Shown: piece by piece, positions 1-8,926 of the stretch
How positions within the stretch are numbered: the stretch's first letter is position 1
How the letters are laid out: every line of letters begins with the position of its first letter
Origin: Idiomarina aquatica
GTDB lineage: Bacteria; Pseudomonadota; Gammaproteobacteria; Enterobacterales; Alteromonadaceae
Reading direction: 5' to 3'
Assembly: GCF_004362895.1 (NCBI RefSeq)
Contig: NZ_SNXI01000007.1
Span: 1-64,000 of the forward strand
DNA: 64,000 nucleotides
Position numbers and translations under genes: made by a program
The notes under the pieces: generated by a model
Told to the model about the DNA's origin: nothing
What the model saw: the letters and a program-made list of their open reading frames with translations, nothing else
Databases searched by the model: none

Positions 1-88
1 GCCCTTGCCATTCGGATTATCTTCCCCTCAGTCAGGGTGATCCAGGCTTCTTACAACCTGGCGGGTTTGCCAGCTTCGCTGGGCAAAC
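1..88. other. unassigned edge sequence
   Basis: No gene can be supported here. One plus frame is open from the edge but shows no recognisable motif. On the minus strand an ATG at 11-9 follows a GGGGAAG stretch, so a gene downstream of rplQ could start there, but only 11 bases of it lie in the window. Confidence 0.3.
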
Positions 89-118
89 AAAAAAGCCGGC
101 ATAAGCCGGCTTTTTTGT
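89..118 (-). terminator. intrinsic terminator after rplQ
   Basis: GCCGGC, loop ATAA, GCCGGC, flanked by A6 and T6, gives a 12-pair stem with a 4-base loop. The T-run on either strand makes it potentially bidirectional. It lies 19 bases beyond the rplQ stop and would end the alpha operon. Confidence 0.9.
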
Positions 119-136
119 TTAGTTTAAACAAGTAGA

Positions 137-538
137 TTATTCAGCTGTAGCTTCTTCTACAACTTCTACTTCTTCAACTTCTGGTCTATCGACTAACTCG
201 ACGTAAGCCATAGGGGCGTTATCTCCCGCACGGAAGCCACACTTCATAATACGAGTGTAACCGCCTGGGCGTTGTTCATAACGCTGGCCAAGTTCATTAA
301 ACAACTTGCCTACGACTTCTTTGTCACGAGTGCGTGCAAACGCCAAACGACGATTTGCAACGCTGTCTTGTTTCGCCATTGTGATTAATGGCTCTACTAC
401 GCGACGCAACTCCTTCGCTTTTGGTAACGTTGTCTTGATAATTTCATGACGCACCAAAGACACAGCCATATTGCGGAACATCGCTTGACGATGGCTGCTA
501 TTGCGATTCAGTTGACGACCACTCTTACGATGGCGCAT
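137..538 (-). CDS. rplQ: 50S ribosomal protein L17
   Basis: L17 is a large-subunit protein near the polypeptide exit tunnel. The 133-residue product opens [12 protein letters not shown] and contains the family's RLAFARTRD and GGYTRI blocks. It is slightly longer than the E. coli protein (about 127) because of an acidic, valine-rich tail ([14 protein letters not shown]). It is the last gene of the alpha operon, 39 bases after rpoA, and is followed by a strong terminator. The ATG at 538 is preceded by AAGGG. Confidence 0.97.
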   Translation of the reverse strand: MRHRKSGRQLNRNSSHRQAMFRNMAVSLVRHEIIKTTLPKAKELRRVVEPLITMAKQDSVANRRLAFARTRDKEVVGKLFNELGQRYEQRPGGYTRIMKCGFRAGDNAPMAYVELVDRPEVEEVEVVEEATAE

Positions 539-577
539 ACCTATACCCTTCTCAGTAAATCAATTACTAAAGGAAAC

Positions 578-1567
578 TTAGTCGTTATCAATGAGACTAG
601 CTGGCGGCCAGTTTTCCAGGCGCATACCCAGAGACAAGCCACGTGATGCTAATACGTCTTTGATTTCGGTCAGCGATTTTTTACCCAAGTTAGGCGTTTT
701 TAATAGCTCAACTTCGGTACGCTGTACTAAGTCACCAATGTACTGAATTGCTTCTGCCTTAAGGCAGTTCGCAGAACGAACAGTTAACTCAAGGTCATCT
801 ACCGGACGAAGCAGAATCGGATCAAATTCCGGTTTCTCTTCTTTCTCTTCAGGTTCGCTGATATCGCGCAACTCGACAAAGGCTTCTAGCTGTTCAGCTA
901 AAATAGTTGCCGCTCGGCGAATTGCCTCTTCTGGATCTAACGTGCCGTTAGTTTCCATATCGATAACCAGCTTATCCAAATCCGTGCGTTGCTCTACACG
1001 AGCCGCATCAACACTATATGCGATACGTTCGACAGGGCTAAAAGACGCATCTACCAGTAAACGACCGATTGGACGTTCATCGTCGTCTTCAGACTGACGA
1101 GATGACGCAGGAACATAGCCACGACCACGTTCCACTTTAACACGCATGTTAAATTCACTATCACCGGTGAGATGACAGATAACGTGTTCAGGATTTACGA
1201 TTTCAACATCACCATCGTGCTGGAAATCGCCTGCGGTTACAGGACCTGCACCGGATTTGTTCAAGGTCAACGTCGCTTCGTCTTTGCCCTCGAGGCTGAC
1301 AGCCAGCCCTTTCAGGTTTAACAAAATTTCGATGACGTCTTCCTGTACGCCTTCTTTACTGCTGTATTCGTGCAGCACGCCGTCGATTTCTACTTCAGTC
1401 ACTGCACAGCCTGGCATTGACGACAATAGAATACGACGTAACGCATTACCTAAGGTGTAACCAAAGCCACGTTCTAGAGGCTCCAGTGTCACCTTGGCAT
1501 GAGTCGGGCTTACTTGCTCGATGTCGACTAACCTCGGCTTTAGGAATTCGGTAACAGAACCCTGCAT
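578..1567 (-). CDS. rpoA: RNA polymerase subunit alpha
   Basis: The alpha subunit dimerises to seed assembly of RNA polymerase, and its C-terminal domain touches UP elements and activators. The protein has 329 residues, as in E. coli. The N-terminal assembly domain carries [18 protein letters not shown] near residues 36-53. An acidic linker ([13 protein letters not shown]) near 240-252 leads to the C-terminal domain with NCLKAE and [11 protein letters not shown]. It sits between rpsD and rplQ as in the standard alpha operon. Confidence 0.98.
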   Translation of the reverse strand: MQGSVTEFLKPRLVDIEQVSPTHAKVTLEPLERGFGYTLGNALRRILLSSMPGCAVTEVEIDGVLHEYSSKEGVQEDVIEILLNLKGLAVSLEGKDEATLTLNKSGAGPVTAGDFQHDGDVEIVNPEHVICHLTGDSEFNMRVKVERGRGYVPASSRQSEDDDERPIGRLLVDASFSPVERIAYSVDAARVEQRTDLDKLVIDMETNGTLDPEEAIRRAATILAEQLEAFVELRDISEPEEKEEKPEFDPILLRPVDDLELTVRSANCLKAEAIQYIGDLVQRTEVELLKTPNLGKKSLTEIKDVLASRGLSLGMRLENWPPASLIDND

Positions 1568-1592
1568 TGTGTCCTCTCTCTATGCTTAAGCT

Positions 1593-2213
1593 TTACTTAG
1601 AGTAAAGCTCTACGATCAACTGTTCGTTAATTTCAGCAGACAAGTCAGTGCGTTCTGGAAGACGTTTGAACTGACCTTCCATTTTGCTGTTGTCTACTTC
1701 TAACCAAACTGGCTTTTCACGCTGCTCAGCCAATTCCAATGCTGCTGCGATACGTGATTGCTTTTTAGCTTTTTCACGTACTGATACAACATCTTCAGGA
1801 CGAACCTTGAATGATGGAATGTTAACAACTTGACCGTTTACAACTACAGCCTTGTGGCTGACCAGTTGGCGAGCTTCAGCGCGTGTAGACGCGAAACCCA
1901 TGCGATAAACTACGTTATCCAAACGCTGTTCAAGCAACTGCAACAGGTTCTCACCGGTATTGCCTTTCAGACGAGCGGCTTCTTTATAGTAGTTACGGAA
2001 TTGCTTTTCTAGGACGCCGTACATACGACGAACTTTTTGCTTCTCGCGCAATTGCACACCGTAATCTGACAAACGACCGCGACGCGCGCCGTGTTGTCCA
2101 GGTGCAGTTTCGATCTTACATTTAGAATCGATTGCGCGTACGCCGCTTTTCAGGAACAAATCTGTTCCTTCGCGACGGCTCAGCTTGAGCTTAGGACCCA
2201 AATATCTTGCCAT
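1593..2213 (-). CDS. rpsD: 30S ribosomal protein S4
   Basis: S4 nucleates 30S assembly by binding 16S rRNA and, in enterobacteria, represses the alpha operon. The 206-residue product begins [18 protein letters not shown]. It carries an S4 RNA-binding domain ([15 protein letters not shown] to about residue 160). It lies between rpsK and rpoA with short gaps, so it is co-transcribed with them. No unusual residues were noticed. Confidence 0.97.
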   Translation of the reverse strand: MARYLGPKLKLSRREGTDLFLKSGVRAIDSKCKIETAPGQHGARRGRLSDYGVQLREKQKVRRMYGVLEKQFRNYYKEAARLKGNTGENLLQLLEQRLDNVVYRMGFASTRAEARQLVSHKAVVVNGQVVNIPSFKVRPEDVVSVREKAKKQSRIAAALELAEQREKPVWLEVDNSKMEGQFKRLPERTDLSAEINEQLIVELYSK

Positions 2214-2241
2214 GATCTTTCTCCAACTATCGATTCACGCC

Positions 2242-2631
2242 TTAAACGCGACGTTTCTTAGGCGGACGACAACCGTTGTGAGGAATCGGTGTCACATCGG
2301 TAATATTTGTGATTTTGTAACCAACGGCATTCAGGGCACGAATCGATGATTCACGACCTGGGCCTGGACCATTCACAAATACTTCCAGGTTTTTAAGTCC
2401 GTATTCCTTCGCCATTTCACCTGCGCGTTCTGCGGCAACCTGTGCTGCGAACGGCGTTGACTTCCGTGAACCACGGAAACCTGACCCACCTGCAGTAGCC
2501 CACGAAAGTGCGTTACCCTGGCGATCAGTAATGGTAATAATGGTGTTGTTGAAAGATGCATGAACGTGAGCCATGCCATCGGCGACTTGCTTTTTAACGC
2601 GCTTGCGAGAGCGAGTTGGTGTCTTAGCCAT
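2242..2631 (-). CDS. rpsK: 30S ribosomal protein S11
   Basis: S11 forms part of the 30S platform near the mRNA exit channel. The 129-residue protein contains [34 protein letters not shown] and the C-terminal [15 protein letters not shown], all typical of S11. It is 12 bases downstream of rpsM and 28 bases before rpsD, inside the alpha operon. Confidence 0.97.
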   Translation of the reverse strand: MAKTPTRSRKRVKKQVADGMAHVHASFNNTIITITDRQGNALSWATAGGSGFRGSRKSTPFAAQVAAERAGEMAKEYGLKNLEVFVNGPGPGRESSIRALNAVGYKITNITDVTPIPHNGCRPPKKRRV

Positions 2632-2643
2632 TACTCAATCCCC

Positions 2644-3000
2644 CTATTTCTTAATTGGTTTGCGCGGACCTTTACGAGTGCGCGCATTTGTTTTAGTGCG
2701 CTGTCCACGTAGAGGTAAGCTGCGACGATGACGAAGTCCACGGAAACATCCGAGATCCATCAACCGTTTAATGTTCATTGATACTTCACGACGTAAGTCA
2801 CCTTCTACTACATATTTGGCAACTGCGTCACGAAGCGCGTCTAGTTTGTCTTCTGACAATGAACCAATCTTAGTGTCTTCAGCGATACCCGTTGCTGCAC
2901 AGATAGCCTGTGAGCGAGTACGGCCAACACCGTAGATAGCAGTTAAAGCAATAACTGCATGTTTATTGTCAGGAACGTTAATGCCAGCGATACGGGCCAC
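2644..3000 (-). CDS. rpsM: 30S ribosomal protein S13
   Basis: S13 sits in the head of the small subunit and contacts the P-site tRNA and the 50S subunit. I place the start at GTG 3000 so the protein reads [14 protein letters not shown], matching the family N-terminus; AGGAG lies 8 bases upstream. An in-frame GTG two codons earlier (3006) is too close to that AGGAG. E. coli rpsM also uses GTG. The tail [18 protein letters not shown] is typical. This is the first gene of the alpha operon. Confidence 0.95.
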   Translation of the reverse strand: MARIAGINVPDNKHAVIALTAIYGVGRTRSQAICAATGIAEDTKIGSLSEDKLDALRDAVAKYVVEGDLRREVSMNIKRLMDLGCFRGLRHRRSLPLRGQRTKTNARTRKGPRKPIKK

Positions 3001-3045
3001 TAACACGTCTCCTATAATTTGTAGGCATCAGTTGAAAAGCCCGTT

Positions 3046-3074
3046 AGGATACTCAACCGCATGCCGAATTGCAA
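3046..3074 (-). promoter_or_regulatory. candidate alpha-operon promoter
   Basis: On the minus strand TTGCAA (3074-3069) and TATCCT (3051-3046) are 17 bases apart, a reasonable sigma70 pair. It lies between rpmJ and rpsM, where E. coli has the alpha-operon promoter. The leader from here would be only about 40 bases, shorter than the E. coli S4-regulated leader, so S4 control is not evident. Confidence 0.5.
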
Positions 3075-3120
3075 ACACTTCAAAGGGGGCGACCCTTAGG
3101 CCACCCACCTTTCCTTCGAA

Positions 3121-3234
3121 TCAACCTTGTCGTTGCTTATGTTTAGCATCAGTGCAAATCACACGCACAACACCGTTGCGCTTAATGATTTTGCAGTTAC
3201 GACAGATTTTCTTCACGGAAGCACGAACTTTCAT
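3121..3234 (-). CDS. rpmJ: 50S ribosomal protein L36
   Basis: A 37-residue protein starting [15 protein letters not shown]. Cysteines at 11 and 14, a third at 27 and a histidine at 32 form the zinc ribbon of the zinc-binding L36 type. L36 binds 23S rRNA late in 50S assembly. GGAG stands 7 bases before the ATG at 3234. It follows secY by 24 bases and closes the spc operon, as in E. coli. Confidence 0.97.
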   Translation of the reverse strand: MKVRASVKKICRNCKIIKRNGVVRVICTDAKHKQRQG

Positions 3235-3258
3235 TGCTACTCTCCGTTCTACCTAACC

Positions 3259-4587
3259 TTAGCGGCCGTAGCCTTTTAGGTTAGCTTTTTTCAGCACAGA
3301 GTCATATTGATGAGACATCATATGAGTCTGTACCTGTGCCATGAAGTCCATGATGACAACAACGATAATCAATAACGATGTACCGCCGAAGTAGAACTGC
3401 ACGTTCCATGCAATCATCATAAACTCAGGAACCAAACAGACAAAGGTAATGTACAGTGCACCAGCTAAGGTTAACCGAGTCATGACTTTGTCAATGTACC
3501 GCGACGTTTGTTCACCTGGGCGTATGCCCGGGATGAAAGCGCCGGATTTCTTCAAATTATCTGCCGTCTCGCGAGGATTAAATACCAACGCGGTATAGAA
3601 GAAACAGAAGAAAATAATTGCAGCCGCGTATAATAGCACATAAAGCGGCTGACCTGGAGATAAAGTCATCGATACTTGTTGTAAAATATCGGCAACCGTA
3701 CCTTCACCCGACCCAAACCAGGTCGCAATGGTACCAGGAAACAAAATAATACTCGATGCGAAAATCGGCGGAATAACACCGGCCATGTTAACTTTCAATG
3801 GCAAGTGTGTACTTTGTGCTGCAAACACCTTACGACCTTGCTGACGTTTTGCATAGTTAACAACGATACGACGTTGTCCACGCTCCACGAAAACTACGAA
3901 GTAAGTGACTGCTAACACAACCACACCGATTAACAACAGCAGCAGTAAGTGCAAGTCGCCTTGGCGTGCTTGCTCAAACGTCTGCCCAATTGCTGATGGT
4001 AAACCTGCAACAATACCCACGAAAATCAGGATAGAGATACCGTTACCAATACCACGCTCAGTAATCTGTTCGCCTAGCCACATCAGGAACATTGTCCCGG
4101 TAACTAAGCTCACTACAGCGGTAAAGTAAAAACCAAAGCCTGGATCAATAACAAGACCCGGCATTAGATTCGGTAAACCGGTAGCGATACCAACAGATTG
4201 GAAAGTCGCCAGTATTAAGGTACCCCAGCGCGTATACTGGTTGATCTTACGTCGCCCAGATTCGCCCTCTTTCTTAAGCTCAGCAAGGCGCGGATGAACC
4301 ACGGTTGCCAACTGCATAATAATCGAGGCCGAGATATACGGCATGATACCTAGTGCAAATACCGACGCACGTTCCAAAGCACCACCGCTGAACATGTTAA
4401 ACATGGCAACGATGGTATCTTTCTGTTGTTCGAACAACTGAGCTAAAACTGCGGCATCAATACCAGGAATAGGCACAAAGGAGCCCGCTCGGAAAACGAT
4501 AATCGCTCCTAATACAAACAACAGGCGACGCTTGAGTTCCGACGTGCCACCTTGCGCTCGATTTGATTCCAATCCTGGTTTAGCCAT
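3259..4587 (-). CDS. secY: protein translocase channel subunit SecY
   Basis: SecY forms the pore of the SecYEG translocon in the inner membrane. The 442-residue protein has ten hydrophobic spans. It carries the family blocks [13 protein letters not shown] (about 33-45), [14 protein letters not shown] (plug and TM2 area) and [13 protein letters not shown] (cytosolic loop before TM9). Length and N-terminus agree with E. coli SecY. It lies between rplO and rpmJ, the canonical spc position, so its expression is tied to ribosome synthesis. Confidence 0.98.
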   Translation of the reverse strand: MAKPGLESNRAQGGTSELKRRLLFVLGAIIVFRAGSFVPIPGIDAAVLAQLFEQQKDTIVAMFNMFSGGALERASVFALGIMPYISASIIMQLATVVHPRLAELKKEGESGRRKINQYTRWGTLILATFQSVGIATGLPNLMPGLVIDPGFGFYFTAVVSLVTGTMFLMWLGEQITERGIGNGISILIFVGIVAGLPSAIGQTFEQARQGDLHLLLLLLIGVVVLAVTYFVVFVERGQRRIVVNYAKRQQGRKVFAAQSTHLPLKVNMAGVIPPIFASSIILFPGTIATWFGSGEGTVADILQQVSMTLSPGQPLYVLLYAAAIIFFCFFYTALVFNPRETADNLKKSGAFIPGIRPGEQTSRYIDKVMTRLTLAGALYITFVCLVPEFMMIAWNVQFYFGGTSLLIIVVVIMDFMAQVQTHMMSHQYDSVLKKANLKGYGR

Positions 4588-4592
4588 GAGCT

Positions 4593-5030
4593 CTATCCTT
4601 CGATTTTGCCGCCAGCAGCTTCAATAGCTTCGCGAGCGCCTTTGGTGACTTTTAGACCATTAACGGTCACTTTGCGGCTGATTTCGCCAGACTTGATGAC
4701 TTTAGCAGCCAACACGTTCTTGCGGATTAAACCAGCAGCTTTCAATGTTGCTAAATCAACAACATCACCCTCGACTTTCGCAATCTCTGCCAGGTTCAAT
4801 TCTGCAGTGGTCATAGCCTTGCGAGAAGTGAAACCGAATTTTGGCAGACGACGCTGGATTGGCATTTGACCGCCTTCGAAACCTGGCTTAACGGAACCAC
4901 CAGAGCGAGATTTCTGCCCTTTGTGACCGCGACCACCGGTTTTACCCAGACCTGATCCAATACCGCGCCCAACGCGCTTTTTGCTGCTTTTTGCACCAGG
5001 TGCAGGAGAAAGATTATTTAATTCCATCAT
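4593..5030 (-). CDS. rplO: 50S ribosomal protein L15
   Basis: L15 binds 23S rRNA in late 50S assembly. The 145-residue product has the glycine-rich [21 protein letters not shown] segment and [18 protein letters not shown]. Two consecutive ATGs (5030 and 5027) follow GGAGGGATAA, which also contains the rpmD stop. The second would give [11 protein letters not shown], closer to other L15 proteins, so the true start may be 5027. It is coupled to rpmD. Confidence 0.96.
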   Translation of the reverse strand: MMELNNLSPAPGAKSSKKRVGRGIGSGLGKTGGRGHKGQKSRSGGSVKPGFEGGQMPIQRRLPKFGFTSRKAMTTAELNLAEIAKVEGDVVDLATLKAAGLIRKNVLAAKVIKSGEISRKVTVNGLKVTKGAREAIEAAGGKIEG

Positions 5031-5213
5031 TTATCCCTCCACCTTAACCATGTAATTTACTTGGTTCACCATACCGCGGACTGCAGCAGTGTCTTCCAAC
5101 TCTACTGTGTGACCAATGCGGCGGAGACCTAAGCCACGTAGTGTAGCTTTATGCTTCGGTAAACGACCGATGCTGCTACGCGTCTGTGTTACTTTGATTG
5201 TCTTGTTCGCCAT
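5031..5213 (-). CDS. rpmD: 50S ribosomal protein L30
   Basis: A 60-residue L30 with [18 protein letters not shown] at the N-terminus and [16 protein letters not shown] in the middle. L30 is a small 50S protein often absent outside proteobacteria-like spc operons. The stop is immediately followed by the rplO start, and rpsE ends 6 bases upstream. Confidence 0.95.
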   Translation of the reverse strand: MANKTIKVTQTRSSIGRLPKHKATLRGLGLRRIGHTVELEDTAAVRGMVNQVNYMVKVEG

Positions 5214-5219
5214 TGTTCA

Positions 5220-5720
5220 CTACCCCAGTATTTCGTCAACGCGCAATCCACGCTTCGCCGCAACTTGCTCCGGCGACTTCATGTCGTTCAGTGCTTTGAT
5301 CGTTGCACGAACCACGTTGATTGGGTTGGTTGAACCGTATGCTTTTGACAGCACGTTATGAACGCCTGCAACTTCCAGTACTGCACGCATCGCACCACCG
5401 GCGATGATACCTGTACCTTCAGAAGCAGGTTGCATGTATACCTGTGAACCTGAGTGACGACCCTTAACAGGGTGTTGCAAAGTTTCGCCTTTCAGCTGCA
5501 CCGATACCATGTTACGGCGTGCTTTTTCCATAGCTTTTTGAATAGCTGCTGGAACTTCACGTGCTTTACCGTAACCGAAACCGACTTTACCTTTGCCATC
5601 GCCAACTACAGTCAGTGCGGTGAAGCTAAAGATACGACCACCTTTAACAACTTTCGCCACACGGTTGACCGTAATCAACTTCTCGATCAGTTCACCGTTT
5701 TGAGCTTCTGCATTTGCCAT
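5220..5720 (-). CDS. rpsE: 30S ribosomal protein S5
   Basis: S5 helps keep decoding accurate and lies at the mRNA entry side of the 30S subunit. The 166-residue protein has the double-stranded-RNA-binding-like N-terminal domain ([19 protein letters not shown], then [14 protein letters not shown]). The C-terminal half contains [13 protein letters not shown]. It sits between rplR and rpmD, as usual. Confidence 0.97.
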   Translation of the reverse strand: MANAEAQNGELIEKLITVNRVAKVVKGGRIFSFTALTVVGDGKGKVGFGYGKAREVPAAIQKAMEKARRNMVSVQLKGETLQHPVKGRHSGSQVYMQPASEGTGIIAGGAMRAVLEVAGVHNVLSKAYGSTNPINVVRATIKALNDMKSPEQVAAKRGLRVDEILG

Positions 5721-5729
5721 GTTCGTCTC

Positions 5730-6083
5730 CTAGAACTGAAGTCCAGCTTCGCGCGCAGCGTCTGCTAATGCAGCAACGCGGCCGTGGTATTTAAAACCAC
5801 TGCGATCGAAAGTGACGCTTGTAACGCCCTTTTCTACCGCACGCTCAGCGATGATTTTGCCCACGACTTTAGCGGCATCAACGTTACCCGTTGCTTTCAC
5901 TTGGTCGCGAACTGCCTTTTCAACCGTCGATGCGGCTGCCAGCACTTCAGAACCGTTTGGGGCGATCAACTGTGCGTAAATATGACGCGGTGTACGGTGT
6001 ACAACCAGTCGATTTGCACCCAACGCTTTAATTTGTTTACGTGCGCGAGTAGCACGACGTAAGCGAGCTGCTTTCTTGTCCAT
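5730..6083 (-). CDS. rplR: 50S ribosomal protein L18
   Basis: L18 binds 5S rRNA together with L5 and L25. The 117-residue protein starts [18 protein letters not shown] and ends with [26 protein letters not shown], a pattern characteristic of L18. It lies 9 bases downstream of rplF. Confidence 0.97.
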   Translation of the reverse strand: MDKKAARLRRATRARKQIKALGANRLVVHRTPRHIYAQLIAPNGSEVLAAASTVEKAVRDQVKATGNVDAAKVVGKIIAERAVEKGVTSVTFDRSGFKYHGRVAALADAAREAGLQF

Positions 6084-6092
6084 CGTATTACC

Positions 6093-6626
6093 CTACTTTT
6101 TCTTGGCTTCTTTACGGCGCACTTGCTCGTCTGCATAGCGAACACCTTTGCCTTTATAAGGCTCTGGCTTACGGTATGCACGAATGTTAGCGGCAACTTG
6201 ACCAACTAACTGCTTATCTGCGCCTTTAACGACAACCTCGGTTTGAGAAGGAGTTTCAATGGTGATTCCTTCAGGAATCTCGAACTCCACAGGGTGTGAA
6301 AAGCCCAACGTCAGGTTAAGTTTTTTACCTTGCGCTTGCGCACGGTAACCAACACCAATCAGTTGTAACTTACGTTCGAACCCTTTGGTTACTCCAACCA
6401 CCATGTTTTGCAACAATGCACGCGCAGTACCTGCTTGCGCAGTAGCGTTAGCAACGCCATCACGCGGAACAGTACGCAGTTCGTTGTCTTCTTTTACCAA
6501 TTCAACGGCATTATTGACTACGCGACTCAGTGAGCCTTGAGCACCTTTAACTGTTACTTCCTGGCCATTTAGCGCAATTTCAACGCCAGCAGGAATTTCA
6601 ATAGGTGCTTTAGCAACACGTGACAT
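6093..6626 (-). CDS. rplF: 50S ribosomal protein L6
   Basis: L6 sits near the factor-binding site at the base of the L7/L12 stalk. The 177-residue product starts [15 protein letters not shown]. It contains two related folds and the C-terminal signature [25 protein letters not shown]. It is 14 bases downstream of rpsH, with a good AGGAGG-type site before its ATG. Confidence 0.97.
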   Translation of the reverse strand: MSRVAKAPIEIPAGVEIALNGQEVTVKGAQGSLSRVVNNAVELVKEDNELRTVPRDGVANATAQAGTARALLQNMVVGVTKGFERKLQLIGVGYRAQAQGKKLNLTLGFSHPVEFEIPEGITIETPSQTEVVVKGADKQLVGQVAANIRAYRKPEPYKGKGVRYADEQVRRKEAKKK

Positions 6627-6640
6627 TTCCTACCTCCTAA

Positions 6641-7033
6641 TTACGCTACGTAACCGATGATTTCGCCACCAAGACCAGCTTGGCGAGCGGCACGATCGGT
6701 CATTAGGCCTTTCGATGTTGAAACAACAGCGATACCAAGACCACCCATCACGTTAGGCAGCTCGTTGCGCTTCTTGTAGATGCGCAAACCAGGGCGACTA
6801 ACGCGCTCGATTGATTCTATTACTGGCTTGCCTTCGAAATATTTCAATTCGATTTCAAGCTCAGGTTTTGCATTACTCTCGGCGTTAAAGCCAACAATGA
6901 AACCTTCTTGTTTAAGCACTTCGGCAATTGCCACTTTCTGCTTAGATGAAGGCATTTTCACTGTAACTTTATTAGCACCTTGAGCGTTGCGAATGCGTGT
7001 GAACATATCCGCAATTGGATCTTGCATGCTCAT
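6641..7033 (-). CDS. rpsH: 30S ribosomal protein S8
   Basis: S8 organises the central domain of 16S rRNA and, in E. coli, represses the spc operon by binding its mRNA near rplE. The 130-residue protein starts [18 protein letters not shown] and ends with [22 protein letters not shown]. It lies between rpsN and rplF. Confidence 0.97.
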   Translation of the reverse strand: MSMQDPIADMFTRIRNAQGANKVTVKMPSSKQKVAIAEVLKQEGFIVGFNAESNAKPELEIELKYFEGKPVIESIERVSRPGLRIYKKRNELPNVMGGLGIAVVSTSKGLMTDRAARQAGLGGEIIGYVA

Positions 7034-7059
7034 ATTTGCTTTCTCCCGTGATTCGTGGC

Positions 7060-7365
7060 TTACCAGCTAGCTTTTTTCAAGCCAGGAATTTCACCGCGCA
7101 TCGCCATCTCACGGACCTTAATACGGCTCATGCCGAATTTACGCAGGAAACCATGAGGACGACCAGTAATACGACAACGGTTACGTTGACGCGTCGGACT
7201 GGCATCACGTGGGAGCTGTTGCAATTTAAGAACTGCTTCCCAACGCTCTTCGTCTGATGCATTTACGTCATTAATGACCGCTTTCAGTGCGTTGCGTTTT
7301 TCTGCGTACTTAGAAGCGAGTTTTGCTCGCTTAACGTCACGCGCTTTCATTGACTGTTTTGCCAT
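7060..7365 (-). CDS. rpsN: 30S ribosomal protein S14, zinc-free type
   Basis: S14 is a late-assembling protein in the head of the 30S subunit. At 101 residues, with a long basic N-terminal half and [20 protein letters not shown] near the C-terminus, this is the long form lacking paired zinc cysteines. It ends GLKKASW. It follows rplE by 11 bases. A zur gene is also in this window, but no alternative zinc-dependent or zinc-free paralogue of S14 is. Confidence 0.97.
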   Translation of the reverse strand: MAKQSMKARDVKRAKLASKYAEKRNALKAVINDVNASDEERWEAVLKLQQLPRDASPTRQRNRCRITGRPHGFLRKFGMSRIKVREMAMRGEIPGLKKASW

Positions 7366-7376
7366 AACTCTACACC

Positions 7377-7916
7377 TTACTTTCTGAACGGGAAGTTAAA
7401 GGCAGCTAGCAAAGCACGAGCTTCGTCATCTGTGCCAGCATTTGTGGTAATGGTGATATCCAGACCACGTACCTTGTCGACTTTGTCATAGTCGATTTCC
7501 GGAAAGATGATCTGCTCACGAACACCCATGCTGTAGTTACCACGACCGTCAAACGATTTAGGGTTGAGGCCACGGAAGTCACGGATACGTGGGATTGCAA
7601 TCGAGATTAAACGTTGCAAAAAGTCCCACATGCGCTCGCCGCGCAGAGTTACTTTACAGCCAATCGGGAAGCCTTCACGGATTTTGAAACCGGCGACAGA
7701 CTTGCGTGCAACAGTACGGATTACCTTTTGACCAGAAATGGCCTCGAGGTCCGCAACTGCGTTATCAAGTACTTTTTTGTCAGCCAGAGCTTCACCAACA
7801 CCCATATTCAGGGTGATTTTCTCAATCCGAGGGACTTGCATGACGCTGTTGTAGCTGAACTCTTTAACTAGTTCAGGAACTACCGATTCTTTGTAAAAAT
7901 CATGCAGTTTCGCCAT
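7377..7916 (-). CDS. rplE: 50S ribosomal protein L5
   Basis: L5 binds 5S rRNA and contacts the P-site tRNA. The 179-residue protein has [37 protein letters not shown] and a C-terminal [20 protein letters not shown]. Its length equals that of E. coli L5. It sits between rplX and rpsN in the spc operon. Confidence 0.97.
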   Translation of the reverse strand: MAKLHDFYKESVVPELVKEFSYNSVMQVPRIEKITLNMGVGEALADKKVLDNAVADLEAISGQKVIRTVARKSVAGFKIREGFPIGCKVTLRGERMWDFLQRLISIAIPRIRDFRGLNPKSFDGRGNYSMGVREQIIFPEIDYDKVDKVRGLDITITTNAGTDDEARALLAAFNFPFRK

Positions 7917-7936
7917 CGTAAAACTCCAAAATTGAA

Positions 7937-8251
7937 TTAAATGATTGCGTTGTTCGACTTGAAGAAACGGACTTTTTTGCCGTCTTCAGTACGAAATCCA
8001 ACACGATCTGCTTTACCTGTCTCTGGGTTAAGGATCGCTACGTTCGATACGTGGATAGGCGCTTCTGTTTCAACGATGCCGCCAGATTCACCAAGTGCCG
8101 GATTTGGCTTTTGGTGCTTCTTGACAACGTTGACGCCTTCTACGATCACGCGATCTTTATCGGTAAGAACTTTAAGAACTTTGCCTTGCTTGCCCTTGTC
8201 CTTACCTGCCAGGACGACTACTTCGTCATCACGTCTAATTTTTGCCGCCAT
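7937..8251 (-). CDS. rplX: 50S ribosomal protein L24
   Basis: L24 initiates 50S assembly and lies near the exit tunnel. The 104-residue protein has an N-terminal KOW motif ([17 protein letters not shown]) and the segment [12 protein letters not shown]. It follows rplN by 10 bases and precedes rplE by 20. Confidence 0.97.
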   Translation of the reverse strand: MAAKIRRDDEVVVLAGKDKGKQGKVLKVLTDKDRVIVEGVNVVKKHQKPNPALGESGGIVETEAPIHVSNVAILNPETGKADRVGFRTEDGKKVRFFKSNNAII

Positions 8252-8261
8252 AATGGACTCC

Positions 8262-8630
8262 TTATAGAACTTCTGGTGCCAGCGAGATAATTTTCATAAA
8301 CTGCTCTGAACGCAGCTCACGAGTTACCGGCCCGAAGATACGAGTACCAATGGGCTGTTGGTTGTTGTTTAACAACACAGCCGCGTTGCGGTCAAAACGG
8401 ATGACCGACCCGTCTTGACGACGGACGCCTTTTCTGGTGCGAACGACCACCGCATTAACAACATCACCTTTCTTCACCTTACCGCGCGGAATTGCTTCCT
8501 TGACAGTAACTTTGATGATATCGCCGATGTTTGCGTAACGGCGGTGCGAACCACCTAGAACCTTAATACATTGTACGCTGCGCGCGCCGGAGTTATCGGC
8601 AACGTCCAGGGTAGTTTGCATTTGGATCAT
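8262..8630 (-). CDS. rplN: 50S ribosomal protein L14
   Basis: L14 lies at the subunit interface and contacts 16S rRNA. The 122-residue product starts [19 protein letters not shown] and contains [20 protein letters not shown]. It is the first gene of the spc operon. Upstream on this strand there is no rpsQ: the divergent Mrp operon begins 296 bases away, so rplN depends on a promoter in that gap. Confidence 0.97.
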   Translation of the reverse strand: MIQMQTTLDVADNSGARSVQCIKVLGGSHRRYANIGDIIKVTVKEAIPRGKVKKGDVVNAVVVRTRKGVRRQDGSVIRFDRNAAVLLNNNQQPIGTRIFGPVTRELRSEQFMKIISLAPEVL

Positions 8631-8649
8631 TTCAGTGCCCCGCTTAGTT

Positions 8650-8672
8650 AAAAAAACAGACCCTCTCGGGTC
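8650..8672 (-). promoter_or_regulatory. hairpin with T-run in the rplN leader
   Basis: Read on the minus strand, GACCC, loop GAGA, GGGTC, then TG and seven T. It resembles a weak intrinsic terminator (5-pair stem) 20-42 bases before the rplN ATG, downstream of the candidate spc promoter. It could be an attenuator; the short stem makes this uncertain. Confidence 0.35.
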
Positions 8673-8711
8673 GTGCTGCCTTTGGTTTTTCCCTTATAAA
8701 AAGGGCGGCGA

Positions 8712-8720
8712 ATTGTAACA
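8712..8720 (-). promoter_or_regulatory. candidate spc-operon promoter, extended -10
   Basis: The minus strand reads TGTTACAAT, an extended -10 element (TG, one base, TACAAT). No good -35 is visible 17 bases upstream, which is acceptable for extended -10 promoters. Transcription would start about 75 bases before rplN. A promoter is required here because the S10 operon ends 7.6 kb away. Confidence 0.5.
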
Positions 8721-8926
8721 GATAAAAATACGATGTGGTAGGGCTATCTTACTTTTTTTCTTAACTGACGGTGAAACGACATGGTTTTGCTGTCGGATTC
8801 AGTTGGCAGTAAACCGCTGGGATGGTAAATTCGTACTCAAGACGTTCAAATTTAAACATATAAAGCGCCTAATAATCAATCACTGAGCTTTACCACTGGG
8901 AATGGCAACAGGAATTAAAAGAGCCT

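Noticed and set aside
446-646. Many frames of 60-110 codons on the opposite strand of the ribosomal genes
   Set aside because: They lie antisense to well-supported genes, lack ribosome sites and have no recognisable motifs. Codon constraint in ribosomal genes often leaves such open antisense frames.
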